In this document: in pieces, positions 36,606-49,930 of the stretch
Numbering within the stretch: the first letter of the stretch is position 1
How the letters are laid out: each line of letters starts with the position of its first letter
From: Taeniopygia guttata
Taxonomy: Eukaryota; Chordata; Aves; Passeriformes; Estrildidae
Length of the DNA stretch: 64,000 nt
Direction of reading: 5' to 3'
NCBI RefSeq assembly: GCF_048771995.1
Contig: NC_133028.1
Span: 4,784,501 to 4,848,500, forward strand
Notes under the pieces: generated by a model
Told to the model about the DNA's origin: nothing
The model's input: the letters and a program-made list of their open reading frames with translations, nothing else
The model's database searches: none
Program-made: the position numbers and the translations under genes

Positions 36606-37974
36606 AATACTGTTATTTAAAAGCTAAAACTGAGTGATCAAGTGACTTCATGTTCCACATCCTTCCAGTGATGGATCACAGTCCAAAACCTTCCAGTTAT
36701 AAAGCTTCACTTCAACAACAGGCTAAAAAAGAGGGAAGACGTGACAAATTTGACCTCTCCAGACTCTGGTGATGATAAAACTTCTGATCTGCTGTAATTC
36801 ATCAGAGCAGCTGAGCACATTCTTAAGTTCAACTTTGCAGGCTGGCACAGGGATTTCAATGCATTTTATTAAACATGCCCAGTTAAGTGCTTTGCTGGCT
36901 CCCAGCTCGACACAAATGCCTCTTGAAATGACTCTTGGGGTATTTCTGTAAAAGAAATCAGGGACAAAAGTCATATAAACTGGAGCCTCCAGGATGCTAA
37001 AAAAAGATTTAATGTGACCATGAATATTCTTCTCTTGGGAATTAACCTTCAAGTTTAAAAAAAAATTGTCTTCATTGTAGTTAGAAGATCTTATTTTGAA
37101 ATCATTATCACTGTTGAAATACAGGAAAATAAAACAAATAAAATACTTAGGAATGTTTTTCTTGTTTTTGTTGTTGTTTCTGTTTTTTTTTTTTTGTTTA
37201 CATTGGACCATCACAATAACTTTTCAAATACATGCCAAAGAGAGGAAATATTATTTTTCTCTTCAGCTGTGCTGAGTTTGAATAACTGTCCATTCTATTT
37301 ACATACAGATGAATAAATAGTTTCAAAAGTTAATTTATCTGAAGAGGAGAAGTTATTCCAGCTACTTGGTGAGAAGTAGGGAGCAAATTTATATTAAAAA
37401 TGTATAATAAATATTAAAAAATTAATGGTGCTTTATGTTGGCGCTGTAAAAAATGTTTTAAAAATTAAATTCCATTTAAAATATAAAATAAATGGAAGGG
37501 TTAATATAATACAGAATTTTAAATTAAATATTTGATTTTGGGATCAAAAGCAATTTTAAGTTTATTTTAATTAACCTAGGGATATTTGTTGTAAGCAAGC
37601 CCATTCCACTTTTCTCTGTCTCAAACACACAAAAAAATCCTTTTCCTGTGTCCTGTATTTGATTTTCACCTCAGGAGAGTGTTGCTCTGAGCTCAGTAAC
37701 TGAACACAGTGCAGGAAAGCAGGTGCAAAGACAAAGAAATAGGAGACGGATTTCTCTAATAATCTTAAAAAATCTTTTTTGGAGATTAATATAGGTAAAG
37801 TAAGAGCCTAAGAGCCCAATGGTGAATGAACCTGAGGGGTTATAGTAGAGATTAGTAATTTTTCTGCCTCTGTTGAAGAGGTGGGCTTTGGTTTAATCAT
37901 CTTCATTCCAATTTTAAATATCAGCATTTTCATGTGGATTGGCCACAATGCTTGTGGGGTTTAAAAGGAATGGG
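36606..37974. other. Unique AT-rich sequence with weak exon-like signals
   Basis: Holds a 163-codon minus frame (36723-37214), partly AT-rich and Asn/Lys-rich at its start, and an exon-like segment with a good acceptor (36869-36945, see findings). 37370-37560 is a low-complexity AT block. No repeat family recognised. Confidence 0.4.
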
Positions 37975-37999
37975 AAAAAAAAAAAAAAAAAAAAAAAAA
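37975..37999. repeat. Poly-A tract, 25 bases
   Basis: An uninterrupted run of 25 A. It gives a poly-Phe stretch in the 178-codon minus frame 37914-38450, a sign that this frame is not a real protein. No AATAAA or retrocopy body precedes it. Confidence 0.95.
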
Positions 38000-38811
38000 T
38001 CAGGTCAGTGATTATCCAGTTTTTTTCAGATATATTTTCTAATACACTTTCCAGAGGGGACGAGTGCACAGTGCAGGAGGGTGGGATTCTCACTGGGCTG
38101 CTCTGTGTGCCCAAGCCTGGGAGCAGATGATGGAACTGTACAGAGCTTTTCAGGTCACTCAGGAGCTGAGCTGATTCCTCTTTCCCAGATTGTGTTCTGG
38201 TGCTGAAGTACTCAGCTGATGACTGGCAATGTCTTATTTCTCTAAATAAATAACCAAATTGACCTCTTGTGGGAAAGCAATGGAAGCTCTTACACTTTCC
38301 TTTCAGACTTACCTGTTTTTCCCAGATGTGAAATGTTAAACTTGGCACCACAAGTACCCAACTTGGAGCTGCCTTGAATTCAGTAAAGCTGAATGAACTT
38401 GAGGTAAGTTCATGGGTCTGATTTCCACATAGGGCAGATTTATAGGTCAAACGAGGTCACCCAGTTGGAGGAACTTCGTGACTAACACCCCAATAATTTA
38501 ATATTAATTATATAAGTGAGGAGTATGGAAAGATTCACATGGAGGGATCGTGGCCAAGTCAGCTCAGGCAATGACATAAAAAGCAAAGCAGTCTGATCCC
38601 TGATTTTCATGGAACTAATAACCCATCACTGCAGTTCACCTGGGACTTCATGTGTCAGCACTCTGAAAAACTCAGCATGACTTCAGAAAGAATTGTCTGA
38701 CTGCATTCCAAGCAATAATTGGAAGAGATTTGGCTGATGCTCACTCAAAAATGGAGTTTTGGTTCCAAATTGTTTGTCTCTAAGCAGGGTTATAAATTTT
38801 GGATTCAATTT

Positions 38812-38894
38812 TTTGGTGTTTTTTGTTTTTTGTTTTTGTTTGTTTGGTTTTTTTGTTTGTTTTTTGTTTGGTTGGTTTGTTTTGCTTTTTTTTT
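38812..38894. repeat. T/G-rich simple repeat, (TTTG)n-like
   Basis: Degenerate TTTG and TTTTTG units over about 80 bp ending in a T-run. The minus-strand Lys/Gln/Asn-rich frame through it is an artefact. Confidence 0.85.
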
Positions 38895-41800
38895 CCCTAA
38901 AGAAATTTCAGCTTTTGCAGCTCTAACAAGGAAACAACCTGAGAATTTTTTGACTGGCCGGAGTCTCACAATAATTCTCACAAACACCTCTGATATTTTC
39001 AAATACTGAACTTTTGGTGTTGTATGAGACCTATGGATCTGACCTAGGGACCAAGGTGGTGGACAGCCCAGCAGCCCAGATCAGCTCACTTCTATAAAAA
39101 GCTCTGATCACCTTTCAGAGGTTGTTTGCATGTCCCTGGTGTGGTGACCACCTGCAAGCTTTGAGCTGGGGGTCCTTGGCAGGTGAATCCCTTTGCATTT
39201 ATTGTGCTAAACAGCTTTAGGTTGATTTTTTATTCAAGTTTTAGGTTTCTTTTTTATTCTCCCTCTCAGCAGCTGACCTGCACACTTGCATTTTAGCTGC
39301 TAGCAGCATACAGGACTATGTTTCAAGATGCTGGACCGAGGTTAGAGAATGGTTTTTAGGCCCAGATACAATTTGGGAATACAGAATATAACACAGAGCA
39401 TCAGCTAAGAATGAGAGCCTCCTCTGCACTGACCATTCAGCTTGCTGTCACAGCAGCTCTTAAATACTTTTAACTTCAAAAATATTGCTGTTTATGTGCA
39501 ACTCTTGGCAGCTTTATTCTGAAGTGCCAGACGCAGCCACAGCATTTTCTAGCATTTAGCGGAATTGAATGAAATTCAAATCAATAAAAACTGGCATGGT
39601 GTGATACATGTGGTGTTTAGTAAACAAAGCAGATGAGATTGACCTGACTGAAAGCTGTGATCAGCACAAACACACTGAATACAAAATGTGGTGTTGATTT
39701 GTGGCACAGCTGAGCTGCATGTGCATTTATCCAGCTACTTTGGGAAGATCTAATAGTTTTTAATATCCAGTCTCAGGTGTAAAGCCCAGTGCCTTGTTTT
39801 TTAAACTCTTCACATTTGTTCTCATGTCTAAAGCATGAAAATAAAAATTGGATACACCGAGATCCTCTCAGACATTACTGCTTTGCTCAAAACTTATTGG
39901 ATTCTTTGCCCTGCTCTTGCCACTTATAAATTCTTTGAGCAGAAAAACAGGGTAACTGAAATTTTTAAAATCTAATCAGTTGAAGATGGGTTTTTAGCTG
40001 GTTTTGGGTGGAAAACATTACAGCAAAAATCCTGTTAAGTGACTTTGTCAGATATGGATATTACAGAGAAAACTCCATCAGGTTTATTCGGGCTTTCTCT
40101 CTCTCTTTCTCTTTAAAGTAACCAAAAATACGGAATGTAGATACAGGAGGGAGCAAATCTTTGGCATAAAAAATACAACACTTGGCCAATTAAATGTCTG
40201 TTTTCCCTGTTATTAAATTCTAATTCTTGTAATTTAGGACAAAACAGCTATGGAAAAAGAAACCAGAATACAGCTTGAGCTTGTGGAGATTGGCAGCCTA
40301 ACACACCCCATGCCCCTCAGAGTCCATGGAAGTGTTTATCTCCTGTCCAGAGCTGGGACTAAGGGACTTCATGAAGTGTCTGACAGAGGAAAAACCTTAA
40401 TTGATGTTACATGGGAAGATAAATATAATTATATTTGTTTTATAGGTGGGCACCTGTGGCAGCGGACCCATGTGTTATAAAGTTCCTATATTAGATCAGT
40501 GGAAAACAACTCCCTTCACTCCCAGCTATAAACCTCTTTGAATTATTCAAATTCTGCTAATAAATGCAGTATTACCTTAAATACACCACCAGCTGATTCT
40601 CCAGGGCATTTGTTATGAAATGCTGTTTTAGCCCAGATGCATTCACTAAGCCTGTGAGACTGTCACCTAATGTAAAGATAAAATTAAATGCTGCCATGAA
40701 TTCTGAGCAGTATATTCCAGACTGTCCTTAAACAAAGGTGGCTAAATAGTAGCCCAGTTTGAACTTTTTTCTGCAGGGTTTTCTTCTGGATATTTTTTCT
40801 TCCTAAAAAATCAGATTATCCTTCTTTACATGCCCTCTAAAGCTCTTGCTTAGGTAAATTTTTAACCTGCATACTGGTGATACAGGTATAGGAATAGAAC
40901 TCGTTTTCTTCCAAAGTTCCAGTAAAGTGAGCAGGAGACAAACACAAGTTCTTAGGCTGATCCAAAATAAGACTCAGATGACTTTGGGGGAGATCTAAGC
41001 AATGATCTTTAAAACATCTGTGCTCTACCACCTCTAGAGGCTTTTAAACTCTGTATTTTCTGGGTGATTTATTTTATTTTATTTTATGTACACTGCCTAA
41101 TTTTATAAAGCCCAAATACCCCATAAATGGTTTTGGTATAAAAAGATTTCAAATCATTTACAAACTCAGAAGTTTTGACTTAATTAAAGTATACTTAACT
41201 ATTCCAAGTGGAGACAATATATTTTTTATTATTAAAATATCTGCATTATAAGAATGGTGATACTTTATTCTTAGCAATGAAAATTATCTTTTAGCACACA
41301 GCTGTCCAGGCTCCCGTGTACACAGAAAATGAGATTTGAATTATTATAATGTTGCCATAGTATGATATTTAAGAATGGATGATAAAATCTGAAAAAATTA
41401 ACATTTTAGAGGAAAATTTTTGTCAATGTCTACTTAAATTTACCAAAAAATGCATAAATTCAGGTGAAAGGTGCCAGAGATAAAAATAGAGCAGAAAGGA
41501 AGATGGATAGCAGAGGATCTGATCTACCACTACTGTCAGTGAATAACACCATGACCATGGATATTCCTCCTTATTTTCTTTTTTATCCATTTTTGCCTGA
41601 TTTGATAAATCTTTCCATGTCACTGACAGGTGGCAACATCTAGTCTTGTTCATCCATTTCTACATCAGCCAGGATATTTTGGGGTTATCCAGAATGGCAG
41701 CAGGGGATCATCCTGTTCAGCTGGGGAGATTTAGGAGCAGAGGCTTTTGACTGGAGGTTATCTGGAAATCTGGATGTCTTCTGCAGGTTGTTTCTACTCA

Positions 41801-44187
41801 ATTCCCTGAAACAGGAAAATGGATTTGTCACTAGTCAGGTCAGCAAAACGGGAGATTCATTAAAAGATAATGTGGCAGGATGGAGCTAACAGAAAACAAG
41901 GACAAAATTGATGTTGTAAGATATTATCTTATGAGACACAGGAGGCTTTTACAAAACACTCTGTGTTAAGATATTTTTCCACCACATATTTTTGTCTCTG
42001 TGCTGTTGAAATCAAGCTCCATTAACTTTTCATGTATCTTAGGACAGTGCTGTGTTCTGCCAGGAGCTGTTATGTGGCAAATGGTGTGTAAAAAAAAAAA
42101 AAAAAGTAGAAATCTGGAAAGGGATAACTACTTACTACAGCATAGCACAGTTTGTTAATTTATGAGGGATTTTTAGTGCTCTATCCAACGTTAGCTTATA
42201 TCATATTTCCAACACAAAAATCTCTAAAAAAATTCCTTAAAATCTTAAATTAAAGAGTCATGGAAAAATTTCTCTTTTCCCAATCACAGATAAACTGCTT
42301 CCTTCCCAATCCTACTGACTCTTATCTTGTTGTTGTCTCTGGGCTCTTCATCTCTGTGACTGGTTTGGACCAGGACCAGATGTCTCTCTGGAAGTTGCTA
42401 AACCAGCAAGAAGCCAACCAGGTGAAAAGAGATAAAATTACCAAAAAAAAAGTAATTAGACTTTTCTAGATTGTCTTTCTAACTAATGCATTATAGTAAA
42501 AGTCTGGATCTACATTAGCATGAATAAAATATCAGTCAAAGGAAAAGAGATTGAATGACTTAACTTTCCAATTTCTCAGGTGCCCATCCTTTTATTGTTT
42601 TAAAAATTATATTGTTCTCTCCTCTCATGAGAAAGTTGCACAGACAAGTTCACCTGTGCATCAGAAACCAGATCCAAGCCCTGTTGCCAACACAAAAAAC
42701 TCACTTTCCTCTGCCTAAAATCGATTCAGCTCACACAGCTGGGAAAGTTCTCCGCTAAGACAAAGAATGACTTCCACCTTGAACAAAAAAAAATGCCAGG
42801 TTATTTTCCTGAAGGGAAGGATGGATCCTCTGCAGGGAACACCTCCTTGAAGTGCACAGGAAGGAGGATCTGAGAACAGAGCAGGGCGTTCAGTTTGGTT
42901 ATTCTGATGGATATTAGCCATGGCTGCATCTTTCCACTGCTGAGAGACAAACCTGGCAGTTCCCTGGCTGGGATGTGACCTGGTCCCATTGTTTCTCTCT
43001 AATCTACAATGATTTTGTTGCTATAAGGGGTTTTGCATGCTTCTCTCATGCCACTGGTTCTCTTTCAACAGCTTCTTCAAACACCCTGCACTGTTCTTTA
43101 CAAGCTGCCACACTGACATCCTTCTTTACATGAACATCCCTCAGCTCTGCAGCTGCTGGCATCAGAAAGGGAAAAATAACTACATAAAACCCCCCAAAGA
43201 TAGGAAGTTCCCTTCATCCCCTTCCTGCTGTGAGAAATGTGATTCTCTTCCACTCTGCTGATGCTCACACAGGGAATCACTCACAAGATTTGCAAAAGGT
43301 TGTATGTACAGAAAGAAACAATAGTTCAATAACGAGGCACTTTCTCTGGTAAAAATAGGCACAACAAGTGATAGAGCAACTGTTTGTTCAAACAACACAG
43401 GGCATGTTTCTTTGGAGTGAAAATAATTAATCATTGGAACATTTTACTTGAACCCTCCAGCAATGGTCTTTGCTAAACTTCAAACTGAAAAACTATAGAG
43501 AGAGATGTGGAAACGTATGTATATGAAATGCAAATCAGAGTATAGATTGGAAAGAGAAATTGTTCAGTGAAGAATTGCACTTGCAAAGTTTTGATCTTTT
43601 GGTTTGTTTGTTTGGTTTTTTTTTTGTGTCCCAAACTACTATATTCAGTCTGTGCTCTATGGAGCTGTGGAACATAAGCTAGGAATTAACTGCACATAAA
43701 TAAGAAAAATATGTTATTCAAAGTCTTAAACTTGCTACAAGGGAAACTTTTCTGTGCTGAAAAATACACAGGGAGTGTGCAAATCCCTGTGACTGGAAAA
43801 CACTGGACATCTCCTTTTGCCATCTCAGTTGTTTTCTGAATAATTCCAGCTACTGAAAAGAAAACAACTCAAACCAAAAAATACTCTAAATATGAATCTC
43901 AGCCTTCATTCAAAGCAGAGACCTATCCCTTAGCTGTAGCAGAAATATTGAAAATATCAACAGAGTGAAATCCAGAAATCAAAGGGCAAATGGTATTTTT
44001 ACTTTCCACCTTAAGTCCTTTGAGTCCACTAACCCAAGTTAGCTGCCATTAATCCATTTTCCAGCACTAGACAACAAGGTTTTCCATCCAGCCAGTAACG
44101 TGTACGTATTTCATAATTTTTATTACTGTATCATTATCAGATTTAGTGGAGCAGCCAATTGCATAATTTGATATCTAACACCTCATT
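38895..44187. other. Unique AT-rich sequence, no gene called
   Basis: No transposons recognised. Simple tracts: TTTTA pentamers at about 41070-41090 and 16 A at 42090-42105. A plus frame at 40250-40480 begins shortly after a fair splice-acceptor-like sequence (see findings). 39500-39720 is high-complexity DNA that might be conserved. Confidence 0.45.
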
Positions 44188-44632
44188 CACAGAATCACAG
44201 AATCACAGAATCATGAAGTTGGAAGAGACCTTTAAGATCATCAAGTCCAACCTGTGCCCTAACACCTCAACTAGACTATAGCACCAAGTGCCATGCCCAA
44301 TCTTTTTTTTAGACAGATCCAGAGATCGTGATTCTACCACATCTCTGGGAAGATAATTCCACTACTTTATTATTCTTTTGGTGAAATTTTTTTCCTAATA
44401 TCCAACCTAAACCTTCCCAGACGTAGCTTGAGACTTTGTCCTCTGGTTCTGTCACTGCTGCCTGAAGGAAGAGACTGACCCCACCTGTCTACAACCTCCC
44501 TTCAGGGATTTGTAGAGAGCAATAAGGTCACCTCTGAGCCTCCTCTCCTCCAGGCTAAACAACCCCAATTCTTTCAAACATTCCTCACAGGGCTTCTGTT
44601 CCAAGCCCCTCACCAGCCTCGTTGTGGTCTAT
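44188..44632 (-). mobile_element. CR1 LINE 3' fragment, minus orientation
   Basis: Near-continuous CR1 match: a tail of three 'cacagaat' octamers at 44188-44213, then 'gttggaagagacctttaag', 'atcatcaagtccaacc', 'tatccaacctaaacc', 'ttgagactttgtcctctgg' and 'cctcctctcctccaggctaa', ending near 'cccctcaccagcctcgttgt'. At about 445 bp it is the longest well-preserved CR1 here. The 5' part is truncated, as usual for CR1. Confidence 0.95.
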
Positions 44633-47600
44633 TTCTGCAGGAGGTCTTTCCCCTTCTTCCTCTTCAACAAGAAAAAAGATCAGAAGTTTAGAAGAATTAA
44701 GCAGAAGTTTAATTTTCCCTCTTCCTCCTCTTCCCTCCACTTTCTATCCTGGGCATGATGCCATAAGGTCTGCAATATCCCTTTTGTCACCTGGGGTCAC
44801 CTTTCCTGGCTGTGTCTCCTGCCACCCTCCCAGGCACCCCCAGCCCTCCCCATCCTGGCAGCTGGGAAAGCAGAAAAGGCCCCACACCAGATTAACTCTA
44901 CTCCAGCCAAACCCAGCACACACAGACAGTTTGGTGTTGATTTTATTGCCTTGATTATATTTTTTTCCCATCTCACAGTTTTTTCACAGAGATGAGAAAG
45001 GAACTCACTGTGCATCACACACACAGACACAGACAAATATTTTGGTTCTTCTCCCAGAACTGAATCCACAGCAGTGCTGTGAGGCAGCTGGGAGCTGGAA
45101 GTGCAGTCCTGGTCCTGGTGTGGCAGGAAGCATACCAAGTAGCCCAGTTTGGGGTCTCAGATTCCTGGAGCTGCTCTGAGTAATTCACAATCCAGGGCAG
45201 GATTTTGGCAGCTGAGGGGCTCATTATTGTAGTCACCTTTTCTGTCCTACAATTCTTCAGCTCTGCTCTTGCTCTTGTACTTCTCTCTGCTTGTCCTTTA
45301 ACTCCTGTTTTAATATCTCTCTTTTCACCCCCAGGTTTTTTTACATTAATTCGGCTTTATTTTCTTTTCATCCTTAAAGCCGTCTGCAGAAAAAAATGAC
45401 AATTTACACTGAAAATAGGTGTTCCATAATTCTATAGTAAAGGGTGTAGCTTGGAACAGGCACTGGGAGGGTCAAGGACTGTAGATTAATATCTTCTACC
45501 TAACTACAGTTTAAGCTGTCACTGTATTTATATTCAGAGCTGGCACAACTGGGGAAGGAAGACCTCCCATCTCAAGTCAGATAAAATGGTAGATGACAGA
45601 AATAATGAAATAAAAGTATCAAAATTCAGTAATGTCTATGTGTATATTTTAACATAAAGATAGACTGGTGCACGTTCTGCTTCACAATTGTTATAACACA
45701 TCAAATGTCTTACATTAAAAAATAAAGAAAAATTATCTCTTACTGCCACGACCTAGGACGCTTACATTATTTGTAAACTTTACCTGAGTTTCGAATGCAG
45801 GTACTATCTAATTCCTCTTTTCTTACCAAATTTTGAAAGTTCTTGTTGCTGCACAGATGTGGAAAACTAACTCAGTATGAAGATATTTGGTAATAAATTT
45901 CCACATCATCACTATCTCAGTGTCACAGTCGTAAATACACAGCTGTGACATCCTCAGCCTAGAGAGGCTGAGGACCATGGCTGGAGAAAGTGGAATGGGA
46001 AGAGATGAATGGGACAGGAAGGACCCCTGTGACCTCATGCCTCACATACACAATCTTTTAGTAATATATTGTAGAGAAAGAGGAAAAAAAAACACAGCAA
46101 GCTCAAAGATGTGAACATCCAGAAACTTTGTTTTCATTCCTGTATTGCACCTGGCACTCCAGATGCAAACCTTCTGTTTTCAGGCTTATATTTGAGTTGG
46201 CCAACATGCCATCCAGAAAGACATTGTTTCTATGCCTAGCAATAAGGTAAAAAAAATATATATATATGGAAAGTAAAAAGTTCAAGTCCAAGTCAAGCAG
46301 CTAAAAATCCCAGCTTTTCACTTAAAAGTAAAAAGCCTTTCAAAGCCAGAAAGAGGTCTTGAATGTCAGGTTTTACAATCTAAATAGAAATAAGAGATAG
46401 GAAAAAACCTTTTCCTGTCTCCCAAGCTGTTGCATCTCCATTATGTATTTTTTCTGACCTTGACAACTTGAGTCTGGTTTTGTTCAGCTCACCTTTTTGT
46501 TTCAGCTTTTGCACACTGGTCTGTACATGTCCCCATGTGTGTCTGGTGCATCTGATAAGCCCTTTATCTCAAATACTTTCATTATCACCATTCTACTGCT
46601 CTCTGTGATTAGGTATTCAGAAATTGATTCCCACTTTTGTCCTGCCCATTGCACAAAGATCCATTTCCAGCCTATTCAGTTTGCAGTTTTATATGTTCAT
46701 TATTTTTCCATGGGGAAAATGCTGGGAAGAAGACACCTTTTCTTTCCATTGTCCCTGGCAACAACCTCCTTTGAGATTTTCCTTTGTCCTGATACTTCTG
46801 AGAAGTCTTGGTGGATGTCCTGATGTATGAGAATTCCTGCCTCCCTTGCAGAACAATAAACCACCAATATTTCCCTGTACTTCCCAAGATGTGTCACAGA
46901 CATTTATTTCCTCCAGTCTCCCATAGAGATTAGAATCTGCTTTAGATCCACATTTTAAAAGTTCTTAAAGTCAGGTCCTGACTTGTGTGAAAGTGTCACC
47001 ACAGAAATTATGAGGATGGATGAAAAGGTGTTGCTATCTCACTCTCAGAGAGAGTTAATTCAGGAGGACAGCAAATAACACACCAGAGGCAGAGCTGCAA
47101 CTTAGCCCCCATGCTCTGAATTCCAAAATGGGCTTTCTGCATGAAAACAGCCTTTCCTGCTTACTAAATATGCATTGGAACTGTGAATTACCTCTCTCTG
47201 TGCTATGCAGTGTGTGATTAGTCATGCTATGGGACTTTCATTGCCATTCCTTTCTGTCAGTGCAGAATTCTTTCTATTTAGCCCATTGCCCATGCTGCCT
47301 TTAAGCAAATGGTATTGTTCTGCCTCTTTTCGGAGTCCTACATTTATCATCCCAGGAGTCAAAGGCAAAAACAAACAACTTACTCTTTTAATCAATATGA
47401 TGGCCAATTTTGTTTATCCCACAGTCCCCTTCACTCTCCCTGCAGTTCTCTTCATGCTCTCAGAAATGCTGAACTTGTAGGGATTTTTTTGCCCATTTGG
47501 CTCTTCACTTGCCAGTGCCCTCACTTCTTTGCTTGTAACAAAGACAGATGTGTGTTGACTTCTGTGAAGCTGCTCCAATTTAGGTATACGGCCTATTTAT

Positions 47601-49477
47601 CTGCTTATTTTATTTTATTCACAGCTACTGAAGTATCAATATGAGCAATGCCAGCATCTGACATTGGCTGTCTTGGTCTTACAGTACTTTAGAAAAGTAT
47701 AATAGTAGTAAACTTCAATATTTCAAATTTGCCAATAAGCTAAGTTTATCTGAGGAAGTTTTGATTTGAATTTAATATTATTATAATTGTTAATAGGCAT
47801 AAAACAGACCTGAAATCATAGCGAGCATTTCTTAAATAAGAAAAACTTTTCTGACTGTCAGTGATGAGCTGCACCTGCTCTGTGTTATTTAAGACGTGCT
47901 TAAGATTTCTAACATCTGTGAATGGGTGGATTTTATGATGTCTTTTTAATAACAGGATAGATTAGGCAGAAAGCAGTCAGCCAGCACTCCCTGAAGGACC
48001 TGCTTAGTCAGTTCTGTGTGCTCTGAGACCTCGCCACTTGATTTTATCTCTTGCAGTACCTGTGCTCCATGGAGAATAATACACACAGAGAGAATCATAC
48101 CACTGATTAAGGGGTCTGAAAAAACATTTAGATATCTACCTTCCAGGGCAGGATTTTCTGGAGAACAACATGTTCTTTGCAAGCTGTGTTTCAATGCCCA
48201 GGATGTCACATCCCACTGGCACTCAGCTGGTGCAAATTGGAAGGGTCCATTAAGTTCCCAATGGGGAGTTAAGCATTACCAAAGTGTGAACTCTTAGAAA
48301 TGATGCAGCTCAGGAGGGCTGTCCATGTGAGAGTGAAAAGTGCACTTTTTGGTAATAGCAGGAGTGCTGGCAATTCAGCACTGTCAATTTTAAACTTGGA
48401 TGGTGGTTTCCTGCCTAGTCTGTCTGCCCCAGTTATGACAGATCATAATAATCCTCATCTTCCTCGGTACCAAACTGACATGACCATTTTATAGACATTC
48501 AGATGTGCCTGCTCTTTCTGAAGGGGTTGCTGCTACCTGTGGTGATGCAGAGCATTTCTCCCTGGAGTTTGAAATCAGCTGGAAACACTAGAGCTGAGGG
48601 CACACACAAACCCTCATAAATTAACTTTACTGCATTTGGTGTAGCTCACTAGTAATGGCTAGCTAGGCTCCCACATCAAACACTTATGCAGGGCATAAAA
48701 CAGCTGTAAAGAGAAACTTTGGTGAGCACTTCAGGTATGAATATCTACATCCATCTAATACTAAGTGATAAGACCCCCACAGCAGATATCTAAAAGTTTG
48801 GCACTTAAATTGCATTAAATGAAAAATTTCTGCACTGATATTAATGCTGCTTCAAATGAGGGGAAAAAAAATTAGATTATCTGGTGCCTTGATTAAGTTT
48901 GTTTGGTTTTTTTTTTTTTTTTTAGTATTTCATCATCTCGTATCAGCTGAGGCTGCTAAATTCTATTGCAAAGTTTGTCCAATAGATGTTCCATGCAACC
49001 TTTTCATTGTTTGGGTTTCTGGGATCAATAACACCTAAGAAAGGTAATTTGTTCCACTGTTCTCTTTAAAGTTCCAGTTCTTACACTATAGAAAATAATC
49101 CTAGCTATTTCTAATGTTATATTATTGTCATAATTTAAAACTGGGCAGTACAATAGAAACATCTTTCTTGTGGGGAGTCAACAGCAAAAAAACTGCCAAA
49201 AATATATAACTAATTAATCATATAAATAAATCAAAAAATTCTGTTGAAAAATTGAGTGATGAAACTGAGTGGCAGGAAGTCTTTCACATAAGGCAATGCT
49301 TTTCTTGTGTTCATTCGAGGCTGATGGTATCTGCCTTAAACACAGTGGGATACAGATAATTTCCATGAGATATTAATTGAATATGAGTTTTTTTAACTAA
49401 ACCATGAGACCATTTAGGTGGCTTTAAGGAAAATGAGATTAATTTAGCAGTGGCACTAGTCCTGAATGCAACAGATG
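44633..49477. other. Unique sequence, no gene seen
   Basis: 44640-45250 has more G+C, with mutually overlapping frames of 73-113 codons on both strands that share no recognised domain. 46497-46823 has a 108-codon plus frame, also unrecognised. A T-run lies at 48906-48923. No repeat family identified. Confidence 0.45.
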
Positions 49478-49930
49478 CTCACACTGTTCATATCCTCAGC
49501 CATGGTCCAGACCATGGGGCAGAGAGAACTTTCAGCTCACTTGCAGATTATGCTAAATTAAGTCAAGAGGCTGAGGTACCAAAATGTACAGTTTCAGACC
49601 ACCTGACTTTGTTAGTCTGGAGCTCTGTTAGTCAGGAGACAACTTGCAAAGTCCACCAAGGAGACTCTGAAGTTTTTCATGTGAGGTGGGAGATACTCCT
49701 AAATCTTGCACAGAGCTCTGCAAAGCCTGGGAACTCCCTGCTGGAAATGGCCTGAAAATTACTGTGGATGGAGTAGAAGCCAAAGATACACTCTCATCTT
49801 GAGTTAAAGCATCCATGAGGTTCAAGTCATGCAGCACAGGAAGAGGTTGTTCCTGGAGACTGAAATCTCCACTCTGGAACTTTAAGACTTGGCTGGGCAA
49901 AATTACCAGTTCTATGGCTCGTGGTTGCCT
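49478..49930 (+). mobile_element. Old CR1 LINE with reverse-transcriptase remnant
   Basis: The plus frame at 49450-49755 contains HILSHGPDHGAERTF followed by SSLADYAKLS. This lines up with the CR1 reverse-transcriptase block NIFINDLDDGAECTL followed by SKFADDTKLG. At the DNA level, 'gaccatggggcagagagaac' and 'ttgcagattatgctaaatta' match the same region. Further on, 'gaaatctccactctggaac' and 'aagacttggctgggcaaaat' match the CR1 3' segment 'gaagtctccatccttggaga...aagacttggctggac'. The catalytic FADD motif has decayed to LADY and much of the middle is lost, so this is an old copy. It explains the open frame here. Confidence 0.65.

Noticed and set aside
36723-37214. 163-codon minus-strand frame
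   Set aside because: The first third is low-complexity Lys/Asn/Phe from AT-rich DNA and no domain is recognisable. Only a short exon-like part was kept as a weak finding.
37914-38450. 178-codon minus-strand frame
   Set aside because: It contains a run of Phe from the poly-A/T tract at 37975-37999, has no recognisable domain, and contains a perfect internal splice donor. Best seen as chance.
42090-42105. Poly-A runs here and at 56254-56269 as possible retrocopy tails
   Set aside because: No AATAAA, gene-like body or target duplications nearby. Poly-A-tailed retrocopies are rare in birds, whose main LINE, CR1, does not use poly-A.
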